A DNA stretch of 64,000 nucleotides, taken from positions 62,001 through 126,000 of the forward strand of contig JAURZE010000025.1 of the NCBI GenBank assembly GCA_030653545.1, given 5' to 3'. Source of the stretch: Nitrospira sp. (GTDB lineage Bacteria; Nitrospirota; Nitrospiria; Nitrospirales; Nitrospiraceae). This document shows, in pieces, positions 23,936 through 31,273 of the stretch; the first letter of the stretch is position 1; every line of letters begins with the position of its first letter. Below the pieces are notes generated by a model. The model did not search any database and had not been told where the DNA came from. It was given only the letters and a program-made list of their open reading frames with translations. The translations under genes and the position numbers were made by a program.

Positions 23936-25300
23936 ATGACGCAATCTCTAGAAGATTTGTTGGAAGCGCTTGAGGATGTCGATGATGCGACGCGCGAGGA
24001 GGCGGCGAAGGCCCTGGCCGAACTCGGCGATCCCAAGACCATCGACCCCCTGGTGAGCGCTTGCAGTGACGATTTCTGGTCCGTGCGGGCCTACGCGGGT
24101 TGTGCCGTCGCGAAGATCGGCGGGCCGAAGGCGCTGGAAGCGCTGGTTGGACTGTTCAACGATACCATCATGGAAGTGCGCAATCAGGCTGTCGAGGCGA
24201 CGGCGAAGATGGGCCCGGCGGTCGTCGATCGCATGATCGCGGCGTTGAAAGATGAACGGTGGCGGGTCCGGGAGCATGCGGCAAAGACCTGCGGAGAAAT
24301 TCGTGACAAGGCGGCGGTCGATCCGCTCATCGCCGTCTGTCGCGATCGCGATGGTGCGGTGAAGAGCGCTGCGGCCGAGGCCCTGGGGAAGATCGGCGAT
24401 GCGAAGGCCGTCCCGGCATTGATCAAGTTATTCCGGGATTCATCGAAGATTGTGCGTGAAACCGCCGGGACCGCCCTCATCTGTATCGGGCAGCCGTCGG
24501 TCAATCCGCTGGTCGAGGCGTTGAAGGACAAAGATTTCGTGGTGCGGTGCCATGCGGCCCGCGCCTTGGGCGGAATGACCACCGACTATCAAATCGGTCG
24601 GACCTGGGTTCGCGATGCCAACGTCGTCGATGCGTTGATTGCCACGTTAAAAGATCCGGATCGGGCCGTTCGTGAGGATGCTACGATTGCCTTAGGCATG
24701 ATCGGTGACTCACGAGCCATCGACGCTTTGTTGGAAGCCATGAAAGACGGTGTCGTGAAGCGGCATGCGATCGCGTCTCTCGGCATGATCGGCGATCCGC
24801 GGGCATTGCCGGCCGTCCTGGATGCCTTGAAGGGAAAGGGCATCAAGCAGGAGGGCACGCCGACGCCGGGTTGTATTGTGAGCGAAGATGCCTTCATTAA
24901 GGAGGCGGCGGCTACGGCCCTCGGCCAGTTCCGCGACCCCTCGGTCATTCCCGATCTCATTATGTTGTTGAAGGACGGGGTGTTGCGGGAAAAAGCCGCT
25001 CAAGCCCTCACGGTGATCGGGGACACGGCCATTGAACCATTAATCGCGTTTCTCTATGACCCGAAAGCATCAGAAGTGGAAGCCGAGGGTGAACGGGTGT
25101 TGTCGTACGCGTCCGTTCGGTTGACGGCCAAAGATGCACTCCGGTTGATCGTCCTTGAGACATTGGAAACGCTGGGATGGTCGCCCCCCGCCGAAGAAGT
25201 GCAGATCAGCTCCAGCAAGGCGGACAATCTCCGGGTCGATCGGCCCTTGGGCGATACCGGCCGGTTTGGGCCGTCAGGCGATGTGGCCAAGTCCAGTTAG
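23936..25300 (+). CDS. HEAT-repeat protein A (PBS-lyase-type repeats)
   Basis: A 454-residue protein built from about twelve HEAT-type repeats, each ~31 residues of two helices with the consensus VRxxAAxALGxIGDxRAVxPLIxAL. Examples: SVRAYAGCAVAKIGGPKALEALV, DRAVREDATIALGMIGDSRAIDALLEAM. This is the phycobilisome-lyase-like HEAT subtype (PF13646/PF03130 style), used broadly as protein-binding scaffolds; no phycobiliproteins are expected here. The last 40 residues (SSSKADNLRVDRPLGDTGRF) are non-repeat. There is no signal peptide. It begins 5 bp after the secreted small protein; a 114-bp gap separates it from the next HEAT gene. Function unknown. Confidence 0.9.
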   Translation: MTQSLEDLLEALEDVDDATREEAAKALAELGDPKTIDPLVSACSDDFWSVRAYAGCAVAKIGGPKALEALVGLFNDTIMEVRNQAVEATAKMGPAVVDRMIAALKDERWRVREHAAKTCGEIRDKAAVDPLIAVCRDRDGAVKSAAAEALGKIGDAKAVPALIKLFRDSSKIVRETAGTALICIGQPSVNPLVEALKDKDFVVRCHAARALGGMTTDYQIGRTWVRDANVVDALIATLKDPDRAVREDATIALGMIGDSRAIDALLEAMKDGVVKRHAIASLGMIGDPRALPAVLDALKGKGIKQEGTPTPGCIVSEDAFIKEAAATALGQFRDPSVIPDLIMLLKDGVLREKAAQALTVIGDTAIEPLIAFLYDPKASEVEAEGERVLSYASVRLTAKDALRLIVLETLETLGWSPPAEEVQISSSKADNLRVDRPLGDTGRFGPSGDVAKSS

Positions 25301-25358
25301 GCATCCTGGAGCTGCTGTTGTCCTTCCTCATCTCCTCGCCAGTTGCGTTCCGGTTCCG

Positions 25359-25388
25359 TTGACCCTGTAAAAAACCGTGTGCTAGGGT
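25359..25388 (+). promoter_or_regulatory. Promoter for HEAT gene B
   Basis: TTGACC (25359-25364), 18-bp spacer, extended -10 TGC-TAGGGT (25383-25388), about 27 bp before the start. Confidence 0.55.
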
Positions 25389-25414
25389 TATCGGCTCGAT
25401 TCAGGAGGTCCAGA

Positions 25415-26497
25415 GTGGAGGATCCCGTGGCAGAGCAGATTGCAGCCCTCAAAGACGAGGACTGGGCTATTCGAGAGGAAGCCGCCGGCTTACTCGGGAC
25501 CTTCAAGGATCCGCGCGCGGTTCAGCCGTTAGTCTCGATCCTTCGCGATGCTGATCGCGCGGTTCGGGAAGCGGCGATCGGGGCGCTGACGTCGATCGGT
25601 GCGCCTTCGGTCGAAGCCCTTGGCGCGTGCCTCGTCGACCGCGAATTGTCGGTGCAGGAAGCGGCCTCCGGCATCCTGGCCTCCATTGCCGATGAGCGTG
25701 TCTATGGGCCCTTGGTCGTCGCGTTGCGGAGTGCCGACTGGATCGTGCGCATGCATGCGGCGAAGGCATTAGGGCGGGTGAAAAATATGGCGGCGGTCGA
25801 GCCGCTGATTCCGCTGTTGCAAGATAAAGTCAAAGCCGTGCGGGAAGAAGTCGCGACCGCCCTGGCCTCGATCGGGGAAGCGGCGATCCCTTCGTTGCTC
25901 GAGGCGTTGCAGCATACGGAATGGCTGGTTCGACTCCATGCGGTGGAGTCGCTCGGTAAAACGAAATCGCCACGTGCCGTTGAGCCGCTCCTCGCGCTGC
26001 TATTCAACGACCAGGATTCCGCTGTTCGCGAAGATACGGTGCGGGCCCTGGGCGAGATCGGCGATCCGCTCGCAGTCGAGTTCTTATTCACGGCGATGCG
26101 GGAACCGGGCTTGCGCACTCTTGCGGTAGAAGCGCTCGGACGCATCGGTGACCGGCGGGCGGTGCCGGTATTGATGGAAGTGGTGTTAGGGACTTGTCCG
26201 CCTGACGTGACGCGGGCTGTCGCCGGCTGTGGCGATCAATGGAGCGAAGAAGTCATCACTCAGGCTGCGGCCGCCAGGGCTTTGGGTATCATCGGCGATG
26301 ACGCCGCGGTCCCTGCGCTGGTCACCGCATTGGAGTCAACGTTTACCAGAGCTGAGGCGGCGGCGGCGTTAGCCAAGTTTGGATCGAAAGTGGTTCCGCT
26401 CCTCATCCCGCTGTTGACCGGCCACCCCGATGAAAATATGCGGTATCACGTGAAGGAAACCCTGGCGCTGGCGGGATGGCGAGCCGGGCGAGTGTAG
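25415..26497 (+). CDS. HEAT-repeat protein B
   Basis: A 360-residue protein of about ten HEAT repeats, for example AIREEAAGLLGTFKDPRAVQPLV, AVREAAIGALTSIGAPSVEALG and LRTLAVEALGRIGDRRAVPVLM, with no signal peptide and no non-repeat domain. A GTG start at 25415 is chosen because AGGAGG lies 6 bp upstream (25403-25408); the ATG at 25343 precedes the predicted promoter and lacks such a site. One internal insert, around residues 270-290 (TCPPDVTRAVAGCGDQWSEE), breaks repeat periodicity and contains two cysteines. A probable scaffold protein; partners unknown. A palindromic intergenic element follows. Confidence 0.88.
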   Translation: MEDPVAEQIAALKDEDWAIREEAAGLLGTFKDPRAVQPLVSILRDADRAVREAAIGALTSIGAPSVEALGACLVDRELSVQEAASGILASIADERVYGPLVVALRSADWIVRMHAAKALGRVKNMAAVEPLIPLLQDKVKAVREEVATALASIGEAAIPSLLEALQHTEWLVRLHAVESLGKTKSPRAVEPLLALLFNDQDSAVREDTVRALGEIGDPLAVEFLFTAMREPGLRTLAVEALGRIGDRRAVPVLMEVVLGTCPPDVTRAVAGCGDQWSEEVITQAAAARALGIIGDDAAVPALVTALESTFTRAEAAAALAKFGSKVVPLLIPLLTGHPDENMRYHVKETLALAGWRAGRV

Positions 26498-26499
26498 TC

Positions 26500-26622
26500 G
26501 GATGCTGAAAACGTCCGCCAGCGGGGTTCTCGCGTCGCGCCGAGACTCTCAACGTGCGAAGCCGTACTCCTTTGGTCCCGGTGCTTGCTGCGGTCTTACT
26601 GGATAGCCTTTTTGAGCATCCT
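26500..26622. repeat. Palindromic intergenic element (REP/MITE-like)
   Basis: A ~123-bp element between two HEAT genes. Its ends are imperfect inverted repeats: it starts GGATGCTGAAAACGTCCGCCAG and ends with the complement-like CTGGATAGCCTTTTTGAGCATCC (reading the plus strand). The outermost 12 bases pair with one mismatch. The layout resembles repetitive intergenic elements I associate with Nitrospira genomes; only one copy is visible in this window, so the repeat status is inferred from structure, not shown. Confidence 0.5.
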
Positions 26623-26684
26623 AGTAGGGTAAATGGAGCGTATCAGTATTCATTGTGTGTCCAGTGTTTCTATTGAAAGTATAA

Positions 26685-27785
26685 ATGTCCAAGGAAACGA
26701 TTGAAACGCTGGTTTCGGAGCTGGTCCATGAAGAAGACTGGCGGCGCATGCGGGCGACGGCGGCCTGTGTCGCCGGCGGACCTCGCGCCGTCCAAGCGCT
26801 CGTCGAGGCGCTTCGGACCGGGACACCCGAGCTGAAGAAAGAAGTGGCGGCGATGTTGTCGCGCATCAAAGATCCGCAGGCCGGCGTGGCGCTGGTCGGT
26901 CTTCTGGAAGACGAAGATGAAGTGGTGCGGAAGGCGGGCGCCAATGCGTTAGAGCAGATGGCCGGGGTGCTCGATACGGACACCGCTGCAGCGCTGGTGG
27001 CGTTGCTTCCCAAGTATCAGGAGGGCGAGGCGCGGCAGCTGATGACCCATCTGGTCGGAGCTATTCCAACGGCGGTGATCCCGCTGTGCGACATGTTGAA
27101 GCACCCGGATCCGTCCGCGCAGGTGACGGCGGCGTTGATGCTCGACCAGCTTCTGGATCCCCGTTCTATCGATGCATTCATTGATGCGATGGGTCAACCG
27201 GCGGTGCAGGATATTGCGGTCAGCACGTTGAAGAAGCTGAGCGCGATCCGCGAGCGGATCGATGAGACGTTCAACGCGCTTCGGGATGTGGAAGGGGCGA
27301 GCGAACGCGAAGAAGCGCGGATGTCGACGGTGATCTATCTCCTGGGCATCGGGCGGCCGAGCGTGGAGATTTTAATCGAATATCTCGAAGACGATGATTG
27401 GCTGGTGCGTGAAGCGGCGGCCGATTTGTTGGGAAAGATTGCGGACGTGCGGGCAGTCGAGCCATTGATGCGGCGACTGGAGCGCGACAAGGATACCGGC
27501 GTGAAGGAGCTGGCGATCAAGGCGCTGGGATTGATCGGCGATGCCCGTCCGACGCAGCTCTATCTGGAAGCGATTCCGATCCGGCCGCTCCGGGTGTATG
27601 CGATGGAGGCGCTGGCCAAGATCAAGGATGTGGAAGTGTTGCGCCCTCATAAAGAACTCTTTGATCGGCTGCGGACGGATCGAGACGGGCTGGTGGCTTA
27701 TAATGCGGGATTGATCGCTGATAAACTTGAAGCCTTAGGCGGAACCGATACCACAGGTCAGGAAGGGAATCACGAGGATGAGTAA
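26685..27785 (+). CDS. HEAT-repeat protein C
   Basis: A 366-residue protein. The first ~230 residues are diverged HEAT repeats (TPELKKEVAAMLSRIKDPQAGVALV, DPSAQVTAALMLDQLLDPRSIDAFI) and the last third regains the strong consensus (WLVREAAADLLGKIADVRAVEPLM, GVKELAIKALGLIGDARPTQLYLE). It lies downstream of the palindromic element and has no strong Shine-Dalgarno; upstream is GAAAG 9 bp away. It ends EGNHEDE, and its stop overlaps the next HEAT gene's start by 8 bp, which ties C and D translationally. Probable scaffold protein; function unknown. Confidence 0.88.
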   Translation: MSKETIETLVSELVHEEDWRRMRATAACVAGGPRAVQALVEALRTGTPELKKEVAAMLSRIKDPQAGVALVGLLEDEDEVVRKAGANALEQMAGVLDTDTAAALVALLPKYQEGEARQLMTHLVGAIPTAVIPLCDMLKHPDPSAQVTAALMLDQLLDPRSIDAFIDAMGQPAVQDIAVSTLKKLSAIRERIDETFNALRDVEGASEREEARMSTVIYLLGIGRPSVEILIEYLEDDDWLVREAAADLLGKIADVRAVEPLMRRLERDKDTGVKELAIKALGLIGDARPTQLYLEAIPIRPLRVYAMEALAKIKDVEVLRPHKELFDRLRTDRDGLVAYNAGLIADKLEALGGTDTTGQEGNHEDE

Positions 27786-28542
27786 TGAGACAGAATCTGA
27801 TCGGATTGATCTCCTCATTTCGGCATTGCGCGACGAAAATGAAGCGTTGCGCGATCACGCGATCGCGAGCCTCGGACAGATGGGGGCCGATGCCGTGCCG
27901 CGTCTGATCGGGCTGATGGCCGATGAAGATGTCGTGATTCGAGAGGCGGCGACGACGGCGGTCGTGCGGATCGGGCCCTCCGTGGTGGAGGCGCTTTTGG
28001 ATGCGTTGCAGGATGATGAGTGGGCGATTCGCGAACAGGCGGCATCCGGACTCGGCAAGCTCAAGGACCCCCGCGCGGTCGAGCCGTTGGTGAAGGCGCT
28101 CAAAGATAAGGATGGCGCGGTGCGGACGGCGGCGGTCTGGGCGCTGGAACGGATCGGCGATGCGCGTGCAGTGCCCGGGCTGGTCGATGTGCTCAGCGAC
28201 AACACGCTTCGGGAGGATGTTGCCCGTGTCTTGAAGAAAATCGGCGATGCGCGCGCGGTGGATGCGTTGATCGACGGCCTCTTGGGCAATAATTGGATGG
28301 TGCGGCGCCATGCCGCAGAGGCCTTGGGGAAGATCGGGGATCACCGCGGGGTCGGCCCGTTGATTGAATCATTGCAAGACGAAGATTGGCTGGTCAGGCG
28401 GAACGCGGCGGAATCGCTGGCCCGCCTTGGGGCGAAGGAGGCGATTCAGCCGCTCTTGCCTCTGCTCGAAGATGAAAATACGATGGTACAAGAAACCGTT
28501 GAAGGCGTGCTCGCGAGCTTGGGTTGGACCGCGAAACAGTAA
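27778..28542 (+). CDS. HEAT-repeat protein D
   Basis: A 254-residue protein consisting almost entirely of eight near-consensus HEAT repeats, among the most regular in the cluster: ALRDHAIASLGQMGADAVPRLIGLM, AIREQAASGLGKLKDPRAVEPLVKAL, AVRTAAVWALERIGDARAVPGLVDVL, MVRRHAAEALGKIGDHRGVGPLI. The N terminus has a short charged cap (MSNETESDRIDLLI). It starts inside gene C (ATG within the last 8 bp), so it is coupled to it. Highly regular HEAT arrays like this form curved superhelices that bind a protein partner; the partner is unknown. Confidence 0.92.
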   Translation: MSNETESDRIDLLISALRDENEALRDHAIASLGQMGADAVPRLIGLMADEDVVIREAATTAVVRIGPSVVEALLDALQDDEWAIREQAASGLGKLKDPRAVEPLVKALKDKDGAVRTAAVWALERIGDARAVPGLVDVLSDNTLREDVARVLKKIGDARAVDALIDGLLGNNWMVRRHAAEALGKIGDHRGVGPLIESLQDEDWLVRRNAAESLARLGAKEAIQPLLPLLEDENTMVQETVEGVLASLGWTAKQ

Positions 28543-28580
28543 TCGCTCCTCTTACCTTATAGACAAGAAGGATACACGTT

Positions 28581-29288
28581 ATGGCTGATGAAGCACCGGT
28601 GAAATTGATTCAGATCGGTCCGAAGGGCGGGGAAAAGAAAGACGGGTTCAACCTGGTGACTGAGCGGGTAGTGGCCATCAACCCCGAGGCCAAGCAACTC
28701 GAAGTCGAGTTGCTCGCATACGACGGCAAGACGGTGGTCCTCGAGGTCGCCGAAGAGGCGCTTGAAGACCTCAAGAAGCTCAAAGTCGGCGACGGGGCGA
28801 CCATTCGGGTTGTTGAAGAGAATGGGAAGCGGGTCGCGAAGAGTTTCCGGATTCGTTCAAAAGATCCGAACGCGGCCAAAGCCGATGCCATGTTGCTGGA
28901 TCTTAAGGATCCGCACTGGCTCAATCGGAAGTATGCGGCGGAAGTCTTGGGCGAGCTCAAGGACAGCCGCGCGGTGACGCCGCTCGTGGAGGCCTTGGTG
29001 GATGAGGTCGGCGATGTGCGGCAGCGTGCGTATGATTCGCTGATCAAGCTCGGCGGGATCTCTGTGTCCTCCTTGGTGCCGTTGCTCGTGTCCGAGGAGG
29101 ATGAAATCCGGCAATCGGCGACGGAGATTATCCGAAAAATCGGCAAGCCTGCCGTGGAGCCGCTGGCGACGGCGTTGACGGATGCCGATGACCGGTTGAA
29201 GACCCGGATCATGAAAGTGCTGGATCGGATGGGCTATAAGCCGAAGGCCAAGCAGGAGACCGGTGCTGAATTGCCCCGCCTGACCTAA
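28581..29288 (+). CDS. HEAT-repeat protein E with N-terminal beta-barrel-like domain
   Basis: A 235-residue protein. Residues ~5-90 are a non-HEAT, beta-rich domain (LIQIGPKGGEKKDGFNLV, TVVLEVAEEALEDLKKLKVGDGATIRVVEENGKRVAKSFRIR) of small-barrel appearance; the KVGD...V segment is reminiscent of SH3/OB-type strands. Residues ~100-215 are four HEAT repeats (LNRKYAAEVLGELKDSRAVTPLVEAL and three more). It follows gene D by 38 bp with AAGAAGGA 10 bp before the ATG. It is the only member of the cluster with an extra domain and is last in the run, ending at the hairpin before the convergent ugd gene. Confidence 0.85.
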   Translation: MADEAPVKLIQIGPKGGEKKDGFNLVTERVVAINPEAKQLEVELLAYDGKTVVLEVAEEALEDLKKLKVGDGATIRVVEENGKRVAKSFRIRSKDPNAAKADAMLLDLKDPHWLNRKYAAEVLGELKDSRAVTPLVEALVDEVGDVRQRAYDSLIKLGGISVSSLVPLLVSEEDEIRQSATEIIRKIGKPAVEPLATALTDADDRLKTRIMKVLDRMGYKPKAKQETGAELPRLT

Positions 29289-29299
29289 GCCGCCACCGG

Positions 29300-29321
29300 C
29301 CGCGGCCTAGGCAGGCCGCGG
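29300..29321. terminator. Hairpin between convergent HEAT gene E and ugd
   Basis: A perfect 9-bp stem (29300-29308 with 29313-29321; CCGCGGCCT/AGGCCGCGG) with loop AGGC. It overlaps the ugd stop at 29307 and lacks a long T run, so termination strength is uncertain; it could serve both converging transcripts. Confidence 0.45.
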
Positions 29322-30629
29322 TTCTCTGGTGGGTCGCCCGACTGATACGTGGCGGAACCCGTGTCCCGTCACCCGGTCGGAGTCATAGACATTGCGCAGA
29401 TCAAGCAGCAGCCGATGACGCATGGATTGCTTGAGCCGGTCGAAATCGAGATTCCGGAACTGGTTCCACTCGGTCATGATGATGAGCCCGTCGGCGTTTT
29501 CAGCCACATCGTAGGCTTCTTTGCATGGAATCATTCCCGGGATGAGCTTCGTGGCTTCTTCCATCGACACCGGGTCGTAGGCTCGCACGGTGGCGCCTTC
29601 CTTCATAAGCTCTTTCAAGATCGTCAAGGACGGAGCCTCGCGCATATCGTTCGTATTCGGCTTGAACGAAAGCCCCAGTACCCCGAGAGTTTTTCCAGCG
29701 AGCCCGCCGCAGGCCTCGCGGATCTTCGCGACCATTCTGAGGTGCTGTTCGTAGTTCACTTTGGCGGCTGCTCCGGCGATTTGGAATGGATAGCCCACGC
29801 GTTCACCTGTCTGGACCAGCGCCGCGAGGTCCTTGGGGAAGCAGGACCCACCGAATCCCGGCCCCGCGTGGAGAAACTTACCGCCGATTCGATGATCCAG
29901 CCCCATGCCCTTGGAAACCAATTGCACATCCGCGCCGACGCGCTCGCAGACCGTGGCCATCTCGTTGATGAACGAAATCTTGACGGCGAGAAAAGCGTTT
30001 GACGCGTACTTGATCATTTCCGCCGTGGGGACGTCGGTGACGACAAAGGGCGTTTCAAGCAGGTAGAGCGGCCGATAGAGGTCTTTCATGATGGCCGCGG
30101 CTTGATCGCTATCGGCGCCGAGCACTACGCGGTTCGGGCGCATGAAGTCTTCAATTGCGGATCCTTCACGCAAGAATTCAGGGTTGGAGACAATGTCAAA
30201 ATTAATCGGTTTCGTCTGGTGTTTTCGGATGACCTCCCGGAGTCGCTCGCCGGTTCCGACGGGGACAGTCGACTTGGTGACGATCACTTTATAGCCGGTC
30301 ATGTGCTTGGCGATGCCACGGCCGACTTCCTCCACAAACGACAGATCCGCAGATCCATCGCTCTTTGGGGGAGTGCCCACAGCAATGAAAATGACGAGAG
30401 CTTTATCAACGGCTTTGACGACATCTGTCGTGAAGCTCAGCCGGCCTTCTTTGATTCCTTTGGCGACCAATTCGGTGATGCCCGGTTCGAAAAATGGCAC
30501 CTCTCCCTTTTCCAGCTTCTCAACCCGACGGGCGTCGTTATCCATGCAAGTGACGTTGACGCCGAACTCCGCAAAGCAGGCTCCTGTGACAAGGCCGACG
30601 TAACCGGTTCCAATGACGCTGATATGCAT
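29307..30629 (-). CDS. ugd: UDP-glucose 6-dehydrogenase
   Basis: A 440-residue NAD-dependent dehydrogenase that oxidises UDP-glucose to UDP-glucuronate. The NAD-binding opening is HISVIGTGYVGLVTGACFAEFG, the central GADSDQAAAIMKDLYRPLYL helix is intact, and the catalytic cysteine is C263 in GFGGSCFPKDLAAL; the C-terminal UDP-binding domain ends normally. UDP-glucuronate can feed the epimerase-like gene at 13057. The start at 30629 is preceded by AAGGAG ten bases upstream, and a promoter lies at 30671-30699. It converges on the HEAT cluster and shares a hairpin with it. Confidence 0.96.
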   Translation of the reverse strand: MHISVIGTGYVGLVTGACFAEFGVNVTCMDNDARRVEKLEKGEVPFFEPGITELVAKGIKEGRLSFTTDVVKAVDKALVIFIAVGTPPKSDGSADLSFVEEVGRGIAKHMTGYKVIVTKSTVPVGTGERLREVIRKHQTKPINFDIVSNPEFLREGSAIEDFMRPNRVVLGADSDQAAAIMKDLYRPLYLLETPFVVTDVPTAEMIKYASNAFLAVKISFINEMATVCERVGADVQLVSKGMGLDHRIGGKFLHAGPGFGGSCFPKDLAALVQTGERVGYPFQIAGAAAKVNYEQHLRMVAKIREACGGLAGKTLGVLGLSFKPNTNDMREAPSLTILKELMKEGATVRAYDPVSMEEATKLIPGMIPCKEAYDVAENADGLIIMTEWNQFRNLDFDRLKQSMRHRLLLDLRNVYDSDRVTGHGFRHVSVGRPTREPRPA

Positions 30630-30670
30630 GGGATTGTTTCTCCTTGGTAGCTAGGGTATTGGTGGAGCAA

Positions 30671-30699
30671 AGTATAGCAATGGATCAAACAGTGGGCAA
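30671..30699 (-). promoter_or_regulatory. Promoter of ugd
   Basis: On the minus strand, TTGCCC (30699-30694), 17-bp spacer, TATACT (30676-30671); 41 bp before the start codon. Confidence 0.65.
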
Positions 30700-30748
30700 T
30701 GAAATGGCTAAAATCGGCTACTTAGTGTTCAGGGTAGATTCCACGGCG

Positions 30749-30778
30749 TTGACTCTTTGAAAATTGGTTGAGTAGAAT
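30749..30778 (+). promoter_or_regulatory. Promoter of the CBS gene
   Basis: TTGACT (30749-30754), 18-bp spacer, TAGAAT (30773-30778); 32 bp before the GTG start at 30811. Confidence 0.65.
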
Positions 30779-30810
30779 CCGACTCTTCTACAAGAGGGAG
30801 CACTGTTGCC

Positions 30811-31215
30811 GTGAACTCCGTAGGAATGCAGCGTCCGCTTGCAGTCATGATGCGGTCGGCAGCGCAGACGATTTCCCCGGATGCGACAGCTTGCGATGCC
30901 GCGCGGCAAATGCGTGCGGCAAAAGTCGGAGCGCTCTTGGTTCGTGAGGGCGCGTGCTACCTCGGGATTATCAGTGAAGCCGATCTGGTTCGAAAGGTAT
31001 TGGCGGAATCCCTGGTTCCTGCTCATACGCTTGTGCGGTCAGTCATGAGCGCCCCGCTGATCACGATTGACGTGACGGCCTCGGCGCATGATGCCAGCGA
31101 CGTCATGGCGCAGGCTGGTATTCGCCATCTGGCGGTCGTTGAAGGCGGAGAAGTGGCTGGAATACTTTCCGTAAGAGATTTGCTGCGGTATTTCAAGAAT
31201 TGGGGACCTCAATGA
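30811..31215 (+). CDS. CBS-domain pair protein
   Basis: A 134-residue protein of exactly two CBS domains: TISPDATACDAARQMRAAKVGALLVREGACYLGIISEADLVRKVL and LITIDVTASAHDASDVMAQAGIRHLAVVEGGEVAGILSVRDLLRYF. Paired CBS domains bind adenine nucleotides or similar ligands and report energy state, usually by controlling a partner protein. The start is a GTG with AGAGGGAG about 10 bp upstream; the downstream in-frame ATG at 30826 is an alternative. It precedes the spermidine-synthase-like gene by 58 bp and could share its transcript. Confidence 0.85.
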   Translation: MNSVGMQRPLAVMMRSAAQTISPDATACDAARQMRAAKVGALLVREGACYLGIISEADLVRKVLAESLVPAHTLVRSVMSAPLITIDVTASAHDASDVMAQAGIRHLAVVEGGEVAGILSVRDLLRYFKNWGPQ

Positions 31216-31273
31216 TCCGTGTGGCCTCTTGCCTTCTTGGTCCTGGTCAATACCTGTCTGCGCTGCCTCTCGC

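Noticed and set aside
23936-29288. Repeated DNA in the HEAT cluster taken as a CRISPR or tandem DNA repeat
   Set aside because: The similarity is at protein level with ~31-residue period and diverged codons; no spacer-repeat pattern or exact DNA repeat was seen.
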